A stretch of DNA of 64,000 nt from Saccharothrix syringae. Its GTDB lineage: Bacteria; Actinomycetota; Actinomycetes; Mycobacteriales; Pseudonocardiaceae. The stretch spans positions 2,852,001 to 2,916,000 of the forward strand of contig NZ_CP034550.1 of the NCBI RefSeq assembly GCF_009498035.1, in the 5' to 3' direction. Position numbers and translations under genes: made by a program. Below are positions 23,898-32,190 of the stretch, piece by piece (the first letter of the stretch is position 1; each line of letters opens with the position of its first letter). The notes below the pieces were generated by a model that saw only the letters and a program-made list of their open reading frames with translations, ran no database searches and was not told the origin of the DNA.

Positions 23898-24992
23898 GTG
23901 CCCGCCTCGATCCTCGTCAACTTCGTCTACTGCCACCCCGTGGGGCACGCGGTCGAAGCCCTGCACCGCGTCCACGGCTACCGCGTGGCCAACCCCGACG
24001 CCCGCATCGGCGTCGTGCTCAACGCCCACACCGCGGTCGAGCTGACCCGGCTGACCCCGTTCGTGGACGAGGTGTACTCGGTGCCGGTGGAGGTGTTCGA
24101 GGCCACCGACCACTCCGCCGCCCTGGCCGCGATCCCCACCGGCTGGGACCACGTGCAGGACGACCTGCGGTCGAAGCTGCCCGACCAGATGGCGTTCTTC
24201 CCCGGCCTGAACTCCTACTACGAGGCGTCCCGCGCGTACTTCGCGGACAGCGCGCTCGGCGTAGCGGGGTACGGGCCGGTGCCCTACGCGCGCGGAACGC
24301 ACTGGACGTTCACCATGCCCGACGCGCCGAAGCCGGCCCGCACCCGCATCGCGCTCCTGCCGGGCGGCAGCGCGCCGCGCGAGATGTACCCGTCGGTGCG
24401 GTCGTGGCGGCTGGTGGTGACCGCGTTGCTGGAGCGGCACCCGGACGCCGAGCTGGTGCTGGTCGGCAAGCTGAAGGCCGACGACCGCACCGCCACCACG
24501 TTCACCCGCGCCGAGCTGGACGAGATCGCCTCGGCCGCGCCGCGCGTGGTCGACGCGGTGGACCTGCCGCTGCTGGAGCAGCTGGCCGTCCTGCGCGGCT
24601 GCGCCGTGCTGGTGTCGCCGCACTCCGGCTTCGGCATGGCCGCGCTCGCGGCCGGCACGCCGTGGCTGGTGATCGGCGGCAACCAGTGGCCGGAGTACTT
24701 CTTCAACGGCGTGCCGTTCCACAGCGTGCTGCCGGACGTGACGCGCTTCCCCGCCTACGGGCCGACCGACCCGGAGCCGGTGGAGGACGACGGGCCGCGC
24801 TCGCCGAGCATGTCCCGCGCGCGGTTCGAGGCGGACCTGGACGAGATCGTGGAGTTCACCTCGAAGCTGATCGCGGGGGAGGTGGACCACGACGACGCGG
24901 TGCGCCGGCAGGTGCGGGGGATGTTGCGGCTGCGCGGCGGCGACCCGTCGTCCCTGTGGTCCCTGGACGACGTGCACCTGAAGTACCTGTGA
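23898..24992 (+). CDS. GT9 (heptosyltransferase-like) glycosyltransferase
   Basis: A 364-residue GT-B protein of the heptosyltransferase type: N-terminal VNFVYCHPVGHAVEALHRVH, a linker near residue 150 entering RIALLPGGSAPREMYP, then ELVLVGKLKADDR and the donor-site region VLVSPHSGFGMAALAAGTPWLVI near 240, quoted as VLVSPHSGFGMAALAAG. These are the usual GT9 strands and sugar-nucleotide loop. The N-terminal start is the GTG at 23898; there is no strong ribosome-binding site, so the start is uncertain. No signal peptide. It stands alone, convergent with the MerR gene 4 bp away. The acceptor is unknown. Confidence 0.78.
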   Translation: MPASILVNFVYCHPVGHAVEALHRVHGYRVANPDARIGVVLNAHTAVELTRLTPFVDEVYSVPVEVFEATDHSAALAAIPTGWDHVQDDLRSKLPDQMAFFPGLNSYYEASRAYFADSALGVAGYGPVPYARGTHWTFTMPDAPKPARTRIALLPGGSAPREMYPSVRSWRLVVTALLERHPDAELVLVGKLKADDRTATTFTRAELDEIASAAPRVVDAVDLPLLEQLAVLRGCAVLVSPHSGFGMAALAAGTPWLVIGGNQWPEYFFNGVPFHSVLPDVTRFPAYGPTDPEPVEDDGPRSPSMSRARFEADLDEIVEFTSKLIAGEVDHDDAVRRQVRGMLRLRGGDPSSLWSLDDVHLKYL

Positions 24993-24996
24993 GGTC

Positions 24997-25725
24997 TCAG
25001 GTGCGGCGGATCGCCGCGGTGAACTCCACGCCGTCGTCGTGCAGCACGTGGCGCATCCGGGAGACGTCGGCGTAGGCGCCGTCCAGCGGGTGCCCGAGCA
25101 GGCGGGAGAGCGCGGTGGCGTACTTGGCCGTGGTGCCGCGGCCCGGCAGGAACACCGACAGCTCCTCCCGGGCCGCGAAGTCCCGCGCCCCCGGGCACCC
25201 CTCGACGGGCAGCTCCACCAGCCAGTGCCGTTCGGCGGCCCAGGACCGCCAGGGCGGCCCCGACACGACGGCACCGCGCGCCCGCGCCGCCTCGACCAGC
25301 TCCCGCGCGGCGGCGGCCGAGGCAGCGTCGCCCTCGTCCCAGTCCCCGGGCACCGGTTTGGCCAGCACGGTCATCGCGGGCACCCGGCGCACCCGCACCT
25401 CCGGTGCCGAGGCGAGCAACGCGCGCGCGTCACCGATCGCCTCGTCCTGGGCCCGCCGCAGGCGCTCGACCTCCTCCCGGTGCCGTTCGAGCAGGCCGGG
25501 CGCCGCGCCCGGCTCGTCGAGCGCGCGCCGGACGAGGTCGACGCCCATCCCGGCACCCCGCAGGACCCCGATCAGCATGGCCCGCTCCACCTGCTCGAAC
25601 GCGTACGAGCGGTAACCGGTCCGCTCGTCCACGCCGGCCGGGACGAGCAGCCCGGTGGAGTGGTAGAACCGCAACGTCTGCGGCGACAACCGGCACATCT
25701 CGCTGAACTCGCTGATCGACAACAC
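24997..25725 (-). CDS. MerR-family regulator with GyrI-like effector domain
   Basis: A 242-residue protein. Residues 1-70 form the MerR DNA-binding domain (ISEFSEMCRLSPQTLRFYH, then VDERTGYRSYAFEQVE); a dimerisation coiled coil follows to about 110. Residues 115-242 resemble the BmrR/GyrI-like small-molecule domain (RRVPAMTVLAKPVPG, LVELPVEGCPG). It probably senses a hydrophobic or cationic ligand. The promoter lies directly upstream with a classical 19-bp MerR spacer, and the GTG coincides with the expected transcription start, so the mRNA may be leaderless. Autoregulation is the simplest reading. Confidence 0.9.
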   Translation of the reverse strand: MLSISEFSEMCRLSPQTLRFYHSTGLLVPAGVDERTGYRSYAFEQVERAMLIGVLRGAGMGVDLVRRALDEPGAAPGLLERHREEVERLRRAQDEAIGDARALLASAPEVRVRRVPAMTVLAKPVPGDWDEGDAASAAAARELVEAARARGAVVSGPPWRSWAAERHWLVELPVEGCPGARDFAAREELSVFLPGRGTTAKYATALSRLLGHPLDGAYADVSRMRHVLHDDGVEFTAAIRRT

Positions 25726-25731
25726 GGCACC

Positions 25732-25762
25732 AGCATCGCCCTTGCGGTTACCGCAAGGTCAA
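25732..25762 (-). promoter_or_regulatory. MerR-type promoter/operator with 19-bp spacer
   Basis: On the minus strand TTGACC (25757-25762) and GATGCT (25732-25737) are separated by 19 bp. The spacer is filled by a perfect palindrome, CCTTGCGGT-T-ACCGCAAGG (25740-25758). Long spacers of this kind are the hallmark of MerR-activated promoters. The element overlaps the last bases before the phosphotransferase stop. Confidence 0.82.
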
Positions 25763-26679
25763 CCCGAGTGGTCGTCGGTCGAGCCCTCGGCGAAGATTTC
25801 GCCGAGGACGCGACGCGCGCTGGCGGCCTCCTCGTCGGCGGTGCGAGCGCAGGTGACCAGCGCCTTCCACAGGGCCCAACCGCGCCCGCGCGCCCACGTC
25901 GCCTCGTCGACGGCCAGGCGCTCGCGGAACGCCCGCCTGCCGTCGGCGGTCAACAGCGTCCAGGCGATGGCCACGTCGCAGGACGGGTCGCCGACACCGC
26001 AGGTCCCGAAGTCGATGACGGCCGCCAGCGCCCCGCCGCCGAGCAGGAGGTTCCCCGGTGCGACGTCACCGTGGAACCAGACGTCCACCCCGTTCCGGGG
26101 CGCGTCCAGCGCGGTCTGCCAGATCTCGCGGGCCAGGTCGACGTCCACGCGGCCGTCCAGCGCGGTGAGGGCGCGCCGGACCTGCGCGTCGTAGGTGCGC
26201 GGGGAGGCGCCCCGGAACCAGTTGTGCTTGCCCGGCCGGGGGCCGTCGGCGGCGTCGACGCGCTGCAGGGCCGCCAGGAACCCGGCCAGGTCGAGGGCGA
26301 AGCGGACGGGGTCGGAAATGCGCTCCGGGCTCGCCGGTTCGCCGGGGAGCCACCGGTAGACCGACCACGGGAAGGGGTAACCCGCGCCGGGACGCCCCCG
26401 CGCCAGCGGGACGGGCACGGGCAGCGGCAGCCGGGGGGCGAGCGCCGGGAGCCACCGCTGCTCCTTGTCGACCGCCAGGGCGTACTCGGCCGCGCTCGGC
26501 AGGCGCGCCACCATGTCGTCGCCCAGCCGGAAGGTGAAGTTGTCCCACCCGCCCGCGGGCACGGGCCGGACCGGGAGGTCGGCCCACCGCGGGAACTGGT
26601 CGCCGACCAGCTGGCGCACCTGGTCGGCGTCGACGGTGACCCGCCGGGGCAGGGGGCCCAGATCCGGTGTGCTGCTCAC
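25759..26679 (-). CDS. Aminoglycoside phosphotransferase (APH) family kinase-like protein
   Basis: A 306-residue APH-fold protein. The Brenner motif is VWFHGDVAPGNLL near residue 208, and VIDFGTCGVGDPSCDVA near 228 gives the metal-binding Asp and the G-D-P-x-x-D-x-A signature. The N-terminal lobe has GGWDNFTFRLGDDMVARLP. This subgroup often has unknown small-molecule substrates; true antibiotic resistance cannot be concluded. The GTG start follows the upstream hypothetical gene by 7 nt, so they are co-transcribed, and the MerR gene follows downstream. Confidence 0.87.
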   Translation of the reverse strand: MSSTPDLGPLPRRVTVDADQVRQLVGDQFPRWADLPVRPVPAGGWDNFTFRLGDDMVARLPSAAEYALAVDKEQRWLPALAPRLPLPVPVPLARGRPGAGYPFPWSVYRWLPGEPASPERISDPVRFALDLAGFLAALQRVDAADGPRPGKHNWFRGASPRTYDAQVRRALTALDGRVDVDLAREIWQTALDAPRNGVDVWFHGDVAPGNLLLGGGALAAVIDFGTCGVGDPSCDVAIAWTLLTADGRRAFRERLAVDEATWARGRGWALWKALVTCARTADEEAASARRVLGEIFAEGSTDDHSG

Positions 26680-26686
26680 CGCGGCC

Positions 26687-27616
26687 CTACCGGAAGCCCT
26701 CGGCGAAGTTCTCCGTGTAACCGAGGAGCAGCCACTCGTTGCGCCGCACCAGCTCGCCCATCTCCCGCCACGCACGGGACTCGCCCCACCCGTACAGGTG
26801 GACCAGGTCCTCGACCACCCGGGCCGCCCCCGCCGGCGCGTCGCGCACGAACCCCAGCCACGACGCCCCGATGCCGAAGAACCGGTACCCGTGGACCGCC
26901 TCCAGCCGGCGGATCACGGCGTGGTTCTGGAACACGTCCCAGTCGCCGCTGAAGTAGCCGTTGGGCAGCCCGGCGATCATCAGGTCGTCGCGCGCCAGCG
27001 GCAGCCGCTGCACGTAGACGACCCCGTCCAGCACCGCGACCGGGTCGCGGTTGACCGCCACCAGGGCGTCGACGTCGGCGGCGGCCGTCATCAGCGCGCC
27101 CGCCAGCGAGGGCCACGGCACCCGCAGCGCGTCGTCGTCGAGCCGTTCGGCCACGAGCCGCAGGCACGCCTCGTCGAACACGGGCGACTCGCCCGCCTCC
27201 ACGTCCCACAACCCCAGTCGCTCGTCCTCACGCGCGTGCGCGGACGTGTAGCGGCACTGGTCGAGGTCGTCGAGCGTGCACAGGTACCGGGAGCCCGGGT
27301 CGTCGTGGCGCAGCGAGGCCACGACACCGAGCACTTCCGCGAGCGAGGTGATCCCCGACAACCGCAGGTGGCTGAAGCTGTCGACCAACCGCGACCCGCG
27401 CTGGTCGACGTCCTGGACGTCCACGGCCCGCGACCCTAGTGCCCGACGCCGGTCGGGGGTAACCCGCACCGGGACCGGGCGGCCACCCGCCCACCTCCGA
27501 GCCGCCCGCCACGCCATCCGGCCCAACGACTGGGCCATCGGGCGCACCGCCGACCCCGCGACCTCCACGCACAGCCACCCGCCCTGCTCCACCCGGGCCG
27601 GCCGCGCTGCGCTCAT
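26687..27616 (-). CDS. Hypothetical protein, function unknown
   Basis: A 309-residue soluble protein. The first 70 residues are Arg/Ala-rich (SLGRMAWRAARRWAGG), followed by a more conserved-looking body: FSHLRLSGITSLAEVLGVV, YLCTLDDLDQCRYTS, and a C-terminal part with GLPNGYFSGDWDVFQNHAVI and YRFFGIGASWLGF. I recognise no catalytic family. It resembles small regulatory or immunity-type proteins of actinomycetes in size only. It is the first gene of a minus-strand pair with the phosphotransferase and is divergent from the manganese transporter. The ATG start has a weak ribosome-binding site. Confidence 0.7.
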   Translation of the reverse strand: MSAARPARVEQGGWLCVEVAGSAVRPMAQSLGRMAWRAARRWAGGRPVPVRVTPDRRRALGSRAVDVQDVDQRGSRLVDSFSHLRLSGITSLAEVLGVVASLRHDDPGSRYLCTLDDLDQCRYTSAHAREDERLGLWDVEAGESPVFDEACLRLVAERLDDDALRVPWPSLAGALMTAAADVDALVAVNRDPVAVLDGVVYVQRLPLARDDLMIAGLPNGYFSGDWDVFQNHAVIRRLEAVHGYRFFGIGASWLGFVRDAPAGAARVVEDLVHLYGWGESRAWREMGELVRRNEWLLLGYTENFAEGFR

Positions 27617-27664
27617 CGGTCCACGCCCCTATCCGCCGGACGCCCCCGCCCATACGGTCCGACC

Positions 27665-28585
27665 ATGCCGAAGCTGCTCAGCGTTCTCAGCGCGGCCGCC
27701 GCCGCGGCGCTGCTCGCCGCCGGGTGCGGCGGGACCGGCGCCACCGCGTCGGACGGGGACGACCGGCCGGTGGTGCTGACCACGTTCACGGTGCTGGCCG
27801 ACATCGCCGCCGCGGTCGCCGGCGACCACCTCCGGGTCGAGTCGATCACCAAACCGGGCGCGGAGGTCCACGGCTACGAGCCGACCCCCGACGACGTCAA
27901 GGAAGCCGCCCGCGCCGACCTCGTCGTCGACAACGGCCTGGGCCTGGAGGCGTGGTTCACCAGGTTCGTCGCCGAGGTCGACGCGCCCCACGTGGTGGTC
28001 AGCGACGGCGTCCACCCCGTCCCGATCGCCGAGGACGCCTACGCCGGCAAGCCGAACCCGCACGCCTGGATGTCGCCGCTGAACGTCCGGACCTACGTGG
28101 ACAACCTGGTCACCGCCTTCAGCGGGCTCGCACCCGCGCACGCCGGGGACTTCCGGGCCAACGGCGAGCGCTACCGGGACGAGCTGCAACGCGTGCACGA
28201 CGAGCTGGTGGCGGCGCTGGCCGTGCTGCCGGCCGACAAGCGGGCGCTGGTGACGTGCGAGGGCGCGTTCTCCTACCTGGCCCGCGACGCCGGCCTGACC
28301 GAGCGGTACCTGTGGGCCGTCAACGCCGAGCAGCAGGCCACGCCGCAGCAGGTCGCCGGGGTGATCGGGTTCGTGCGCGCCAACGCGGTGCCCGCGGTGT
28401 TCTGCGAGTCCACCGTGTCCGACGCGCCCATGCGCCAGGTCGTCGCCGCCACCGGGGCGGCCTTCGGCGGCGTGCTCTACGTCGACTCGCTGTCCGCCCC
28501 GGACGGCCCCGTGCCCACCTACCTGGACCTGCTCCGCCACGACGCGCGGACCATCGCCGGCGCGCTCACCGGGAGGGCCGGGTGA
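27665..28585 (+). CDS. Metal (Mn/Fe-type) ABC transporter substrate-binding lipoprotein
   Basis: A 306-residue cluster-9 (TroA/PsaA-type) lipoprotein with the lipobox L-A-A-G-C at Cys21. Metal ligands read from conserved segments are His in EVHGYEPTP, His in NPHAWMSP, Glu in CEGAFSYLA and Asp in YVDSLS. The His-His-Glu-Asp set is the one used by manganese/iron binders such as PsaA and MntC, whereas zinc binders use three His and carry a His-rich loop, absent here. It is first in a three-gene operon and overlaps the ATPase start (GTGA). Confidence 0.92.
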   Translation: MPKLLSVLSAAAAAALLAAGCGGTGATASDGDDRPVVLTTFTVLADIAAAVAGDHLRVESITKPGAEVHGYEPTPDDVKEAARADLVVDNGLGLEAWFTRFVAEVDAPHVVVSDGVHPVPIAEDAYAGKPNPHAWMSPLNVRTYVDNLVTAFSGLAPAHAGDFRANGERYRDELQRVHDELVAALAVLPADKRALVTCEGAFSYLARDAGLTERYLWAVNAEQQATPQQVAGVIGFVRANAVPAVFCESTVSDAPMRQVVAATGAAFGGVLYVDSLSAPDGPVPTYLDLLRHDARTIAGALTGRAG

Positions 28586-29322
28586 ACGCGGTCGAGGTCG
28601 ACCGGGTGACCGTGCGCTACGGCGACGTGCTCGCGCTCGACGGCGTCAGCCTGGCCCTGGGCGCCGGCCGGGTGTGCGGGCTGGTGGGCGTGAACGGGTC
28701 GGGCAAGTCCACGCTGTTCAAGGCGATCATCGGGCTGGTGCGGCCGGACCGCGGCGCGGTGCGCGTGCGGGGCGGGCCGCCGGTCCGGGCGCGGCGCGCG
28801 GGCGAGCTGGCCTACGTGCCGCAGAGCGAGGCGGTGGACTGGGCGTTCCCGGTGTCGGTGCGGGACGTGGTGATGACCGGGCGGCAGGGCCGGCTGGGGT
28901 TCACCCGCCGGCCGCGCCGCGCCGACCACGAGGCCGTGGACCGGGCGCTGGACCGGGTCGGCCTGACCGACCTGGCGGACCGGCAGGTCGGCCGGCTGTC
29001 GGGCGGGCAGCGCAAGCGGGCGTTCGTCGCGCGCGGGATCGCGCAGGAGGCGCGGGTGCTGCTGCTGGACGAGCCGTTCGCGGGCGTGGACAAGCGGTCG
29101 GAGGGCACGATCACGCGGCTGCTGCGCGAGCTGGCCGCCGACGGCGCGGCGGTGCTGGTGTCGACCCACGACCTGCACGCGCTGCCCGACCTGGCCGACG
29201 AGGCGGTGCTGCTGATGCGCCGCGTGCTGGCCCACGGCCCGCCGCACGAGGTGCTGCGCCCGGACAACCTCGTCCGCGCGTTCGGGCTCGACGTGACCGC
29301 ACGGGCGGAGGAGCCGGCGTGA
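28582..29322 (+). CDS. Manganese-type ABC transporter ATP-binding protein
   Basis: A 246-residue ATPase with Walker A GVNGSGKST near residue 39, VPQSEAVDWAFPVSV (the Q-loop with the DW-x-FP pattern typical of Mn/Zn importers), signature LSGGQRKR near 140, Walker B VLLLDEPF and the H-loop STHD. GTGA overlaps at both ends couple it to the binding protein and the permease. Confidence 0.93.
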   Translation: MNAVEVDRVTVRYGDVLALDGVSLALGAGRVCGLVGVNGSGKSTLFKAIIGLVRPDRGAVRVRGGPPVRARRAGELAYVPQSEAVDWAFPVSVRDVVMTGRQGRLGFTRRPRRADHEAVDRALDRVGLTDLADRQVGRLSGGQRKRAFVARGIAQEARVLLLDEPFAGVDKRSEGTITRLLRELAADGAAVLVSTHDLHALPDLADEAVLLMRRVLAHGPPHEVLRPDNLVRAFGLDVTARAEEPA

Positions 29323-30152
29323 ACCCCTACGACCTGCTGGTGGAGCCCTTCGGCTACGGGTTCATGGTGCGGGCGCTGGCGGCCACGGTGACCGCCGCCG
29401 CGGTGTGCGCGGTGCTGTCGTGCTGGCTGGTGCTCGTCGGCTGGTCGCTGATGGGCGACGCGGTGTCGCACGCCGTGCTGCCGGGTGTGGTGCTGGCCTA
29501 CGTCCTCGGCGCCCCGTTCGCGGTGGGCGCGGCGGTGTTCGGGTTCCTGGCGGTCGCGCTCATCGGCGTGGTGCGCGACGGCGGGCGGGTCAAGGAGGAC
29601 GCGGCCATCGGCATCGTGTTCACCACCCTGTTCGCCCTCGGCCTGGCGCTGATCTCGGTGACGCCCAGCCAGACCGACCTCAACCACGTGGTGTTCGGCA
29701 ACCTGCTGGGCGTCAGCCGCGCCGACCTGGTCCAGATCACCGCCCTCGGCGCGGCCGTGCTCGTCGCCCTGCTGCTCAAGCGCCGCGACTTCACCCTGTA
29801 CGCCTTCGACCCCGTGCACGCCCACGCCATCGGCCTCGACCCGCGCCTGCTCGGCGCCGCCCTGCTGGCGCTGCTGGCGCTGACCTGCGTGGTGGCGCTC
29901 CAGGTGGTCGGCGTGGTGCTGGTGGTGGCGATGCTGGTCATCCCGGGGTCGACCGCCCACCTGCTCACCGACCGGTTCGGCCGGATGCTGGTGATCGCGC
30001 CGGCGGTGTCGGTGGGTGCGGCGGTGACCGGGCTGTACCTGAGCTACCACCTGGACACCGCGTCGGGCGCGATGGTGGTGCTGGTGCAGGGGGTGGTGTT
30101 CGCGCTGGCCTACCTGTTCGCGCCCCGGCACGGTCTCTTGCGCAGGGCGTGA
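29319..30152 (+). CDS. Manganese-type ABC transporter permease
   Basis: A 277-residue ABC-3-type permease with eight to nine hydrophobic segments. The segment GWSLMGDAVSHAVLPGVVLAY near residue 45, quoted as MGDAVSHAVLPG, and the cytoplasmic loop GLDPRLLGA are typical of cluster-9 importers. It completes the operon. Mn uptake genes are usually controlled by a DtxR/MntR regulator, but I found no convincing operator in the 48-bp upstream gap. A remnant region follows its stop. Confidence 0.93.
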   Translation: MNPYDLLVEPFGYGFMVRALAATVTAAAVCAVLSCWLVLVGWSLMGDAVSHAVLPGVVLAYVLGAPFAVGAAVFGFLAVALIGVVRDGGRVKEDAAIGIVFTTLFALGLALISVTPSQTDLNHVVFGNLLGVSRADLVQITALGAAVLVALLLKRRDFTLYAFDPVHAHAIGLDPRLLGAALLALLALTCVVALQVVGVVLVVAMLVIPGSTAHLLTDRFGRMLVIAPAVSVGAAVTGLYLSYHLDTASGAMVVLVQGVVFALAYLFAPRHGLLRRA

Positions 30153-30180
30153 GGCTTGGGTCAGCGCTGCTCGAACAGCA

Positions 30181-30375
30181 TCACCGCCCACTCGCCCTGC
30201 GCGCCCTCCGGCTGATGCCCGCCAGGGCCGGCGCGACGCACGCGAAGGCGGCGAGGGCCCGTCGCCGGCGAGCGGCCCGGACGCGGGCGCGGACCCCGGC
30301 CATGCGGGCGGCGTGCGGGGTGTCGGGCAGGTCGGCGCGTTCGCGCAGGACCTCGCCCGGGTGGTGCGGGTTCAC
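30181..30375 (-). pseudogene. Remnant of the N-terminal part of a sigma-factor partner protein
   Basis: A GTG-started frame of 64 codons reads NPHHPGEVLRERADLPDTP and then MAGVRARVRAARRRR, after which the hydrophobic segment begins (LAAFACVAPALAG) and the frame ends. This is the typical beginning of the membrane-anchored protein encoded after SigE-like ECF sigma factors in actinomycetes. The GTG overlaps the stop of the sigma remnant (GTGA), so the original coupling is preserved. The protein is cut off just after its membrane helix, so no sensor domain remains. Confidence 0.6.
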
Positions 30376-30500
30376 CGGTGGGCCCCTGCCGGGCCGAACG
30401 CCCCGTCCAACCACGGCCGGGCCAGGGCCTTGCTCGTCGCACTCTTGACCGTGCCGACCGACCGGCAGCACCTCGGTCGGCTGCTCGCCGCGCCATCGCC
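30372..30500 (-). pseudogene. Remnant of an ECF (SigE-like) sigma factor, region 4, frameshifted
   Basis: Read on the minus strand, one frame gives WRGEQPTEVL and a second gives VGTVKSATSKALARPW. Removing one copy of the tandem 4-bp repeat at 30456-30463 (GACCGACC on the plus strand) joins them into PTEVLPVGTVKSATSKALA, the recognisable helix-turn-helix of sigma region 4. All upstream parts (region 2) are missing. The gene is therefore dead by truncation and frameshift. It is followed by a coupled partner remnant. Confidence 0.65.
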
Positions 30501-30628
30501 GCCGCCCCCACCGAACCCCCTCCCCGGTACTACTACCCAAGCCCCGCGAGTGGTCGCCCCGACGACATGGCGCGATCCGTGGGGTGCGCGTCGTTGACGC
30601 CATCGCCCCCGCCGACGAGCCTGGACCC

Positions 30629-31588
30629 ATGCGCCGCGTGGTTTTCCTGATCTACGACGGGATCCAGCCCCTGGACCTGGTCGGCCCGCACGAGGTCTTC
30701 GGCCACGCCGACACCCTGACCAACGGCTACCGCTGCCAGGTCGCCGCACCCGCGAAAGGCCCCGTGCGCGCCCGCAGCGGCCTGTCCCTCCACGCCGACC
30801 ACGCCCTCACCGACCTGGACCCCGACGACGTCGACACCCTGGTCATCGCCGGCGGCGGTGGCGTCGACCAGGCCCGCCACGACACCGCCCTAATCGACTG
30901 GATCGCCGCCACGAAGGCCCGCCGCGTCACGTCCGTGTGCAGCGGCGTCTTCCTGCTGGCCGCCGCGGGTCTCGTGGAGGGCCGGCGGGTCACCACGCAC
31001 TGGGCCCGCGAGGACCAGCTCAGGCGCGAGCACCCCGAAGCGGTCGTCGACTGCGACCCGATCTTCATCCGGGACGGCCGGATCTGGACCTCCGCCGGCG
31101 TCACCGCGGGCATGGACCTCGCGCTGGCCCTGGTGGAGGACGACCACGGCCGCGACGTCGCGCACGAGGTGGCCCGGGAGCTGGTGATGTTCCTGCGCCG
31201 CCCGGGCAGCCAGTCGCAGTTCAGCGTGCCGCTGTGGGCCGCGCGCCCGGCGACCGACCCGATCCGGGAGGCGGTGGCCGCGGTCAACGCCAGCCCCGGC
31301 GCCCGCCACCACGTCCCCGACCTGGCCGCCCGCGCCGGGCTGAGCCCCCGCCACCTCCAGCGCCGGTTCACCGCCGAGCTGGGCATGCCGCCCGCCGCCT
31401 ACGTGGAGCGGGTGCGCGTGGAGGCCGCCCGCCGCGCGCTGGCCGAGGCCGACGACCCGGTCGAGGCCATCGCCCGGCGCCTGGGCTTCGGTTCCGCCGA
31501 AACGCTGCGCCGCGCGTTCCACCGGCACGTCGGCGTGGCCCCCTCCGACTACCGAGAGCGCTTCCGAGCCATGAAGGAGCACGCGTGA
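30629..31588 (+). CDS. GlxA-family regulator: DJ-1/PfpI domain plus AraC-type HTH
   Basis: A 319-residue protein. Residues 1-170 are a DJ-1/PfpI domain (VVFLIYDGIQPLDLVGPHEV; nucleophile-elbow Cys in VTSVCSGVFLLAAAG near 107). Residues 215-319 are an AraC helix-turn-helix pair (LAARAGLSPRHLQRRF, IARRLGFGSAETLRRAFHR). This architecture is typical of GlxA regulators, where the DJ-1 part senses a ligand. I chose the inner ATG at 30629, which begins the domain directly. The stop overlaps the next GTG, coupling it to a second DJ-1 protein. Confidence 0.9.
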   Translation: MRRVVFLIYDGIQPLDLVGPHEVFGHADTLTNGYRCQVAAPAKGPVRARSGLSLHADHALTDLDPDDVDTLVIAGGGGVDQARHDTALIDWIAATKARRVTSVCSGVFLLAAAGLVEGRRVTTHWAREDQLRREHPEAVVDCDPIFIRDGRIWTSAGVTAGMDLALALVEDDHGRDVAHEVARELVMFLRRPGSQSQFSVPLWAARPATDPIREAVAAVNASPGARHHVPDLAARAGLSPRHLQRRFTAELGMPPAAYVERVRVEAARRALAEADDPVEAIARRLGFGSAETLRRAFHRHVGVAPSDYRERFRAMKEHA

Positions 31589-32190
31589 CCACCTACGGCC
31601 TGCTGATCTTCGACCGCGCCGAGGAACTGGACTTCGTCGGTCCCTGGGAGATCTTCACCGCCTCCTCGATGCTGCGCGACCACGCCGACACCGCCGTGCT
31701 GATCGCGGAGGGCACCGATCCGGTGCGCTGCAACAAGGGCATGCGCGTGCTGCCCGACCACACCCTGGACGACCACCCGCCGCTGGACGTGCTGCTGGTG
31801 CCCGGCGGCAACGGCGCCCGCGAGACCCAGGTCCACAACCCCGCCGTCACGGGCTGGATCGCCGAGGTCGCCGCCACGACCACCTGGGTCACGAGCGTCT
31901 GCACCGGCGCCGCCCTGCTCCACGCGTCGGGCGTCGCCCGCGGTCGCCGCGTGGCCACGCACTTCTCCTACGAGGACCGGCTGGAGGCCGCGGGTGACGT
32001 CACGGTCGTGCGCGACGCCCGCTACGTCGTCGACGGCAACCTGGTCACCAGCCAGGGCGTCTCCGCGGGCATCGACATGGCGCTGTGGCTGGTCGGCCGC
32101 CTGCACGGGCGCGACCACGCCCGGCAGGTCCGCCGCTACGTGCAGTACGAGCCCGCCCCGCCCTACCTCGCCGACGAGCCCAGCGCGTAA
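31585..32190 (+). CDS. DJ-1/PfpI-family protein (isonitrile hydratase-like)
   Basis: A 201-residue stand-alone DJ-1 domain: YGLLIFDRAEELDFVGPWEI, VLLVPGGNGARE and the Cys elbow VTSVCTGAALLHASG near residue 112, followed by RVATHFSYEDRL. The pattern matches proteins called isonitrile hydratase or cyclohexyl-isocyanide hydratase, though many relatives are uncharacterised. It is translationally coupled to the GlxA-like regulator. Its 3' end overlaps the convergent GH67-like gene by 28 nt. Confidence 0.85.
   Translation: MTTYGLLIFDRAEELDFVGPWEIFTASSMLRDHADTAVLIAEGTDPVRCNKGMRVLPDHTLDDHPPLDVLLVPGGNGARETQVHNPAVTGWIAEVAATTTWVTSVCTGAALLHASGVARGRRVATHFSYEDRLEAAGDVTVVRDARYVVDGNLVTSQGVSAGIDMALWLVGRLHGRDHARQVRRYVQYEPAPPYLADEPSA

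Larger units (their letters stand above)
30153..30628. other. Gap between Mn transporter and GlxA-like gene; contains gene remnants
   Basis: This 476-bp stretch has no intact gene. On the minus strand it carries the broken sigma-factor/partner pair described at 30181-30500. The remaining part up to 30628 is upstream sequence of the GlxA-like gene; no clear promoter boxes were identified. Confidence 0.5.

Noticed and set aside
25759..26679. Aminoglycoside resistance gene
   Set aside because: The APH fold is clear, but subfamily residues for a known drug are not; many such proteins have other substrates.
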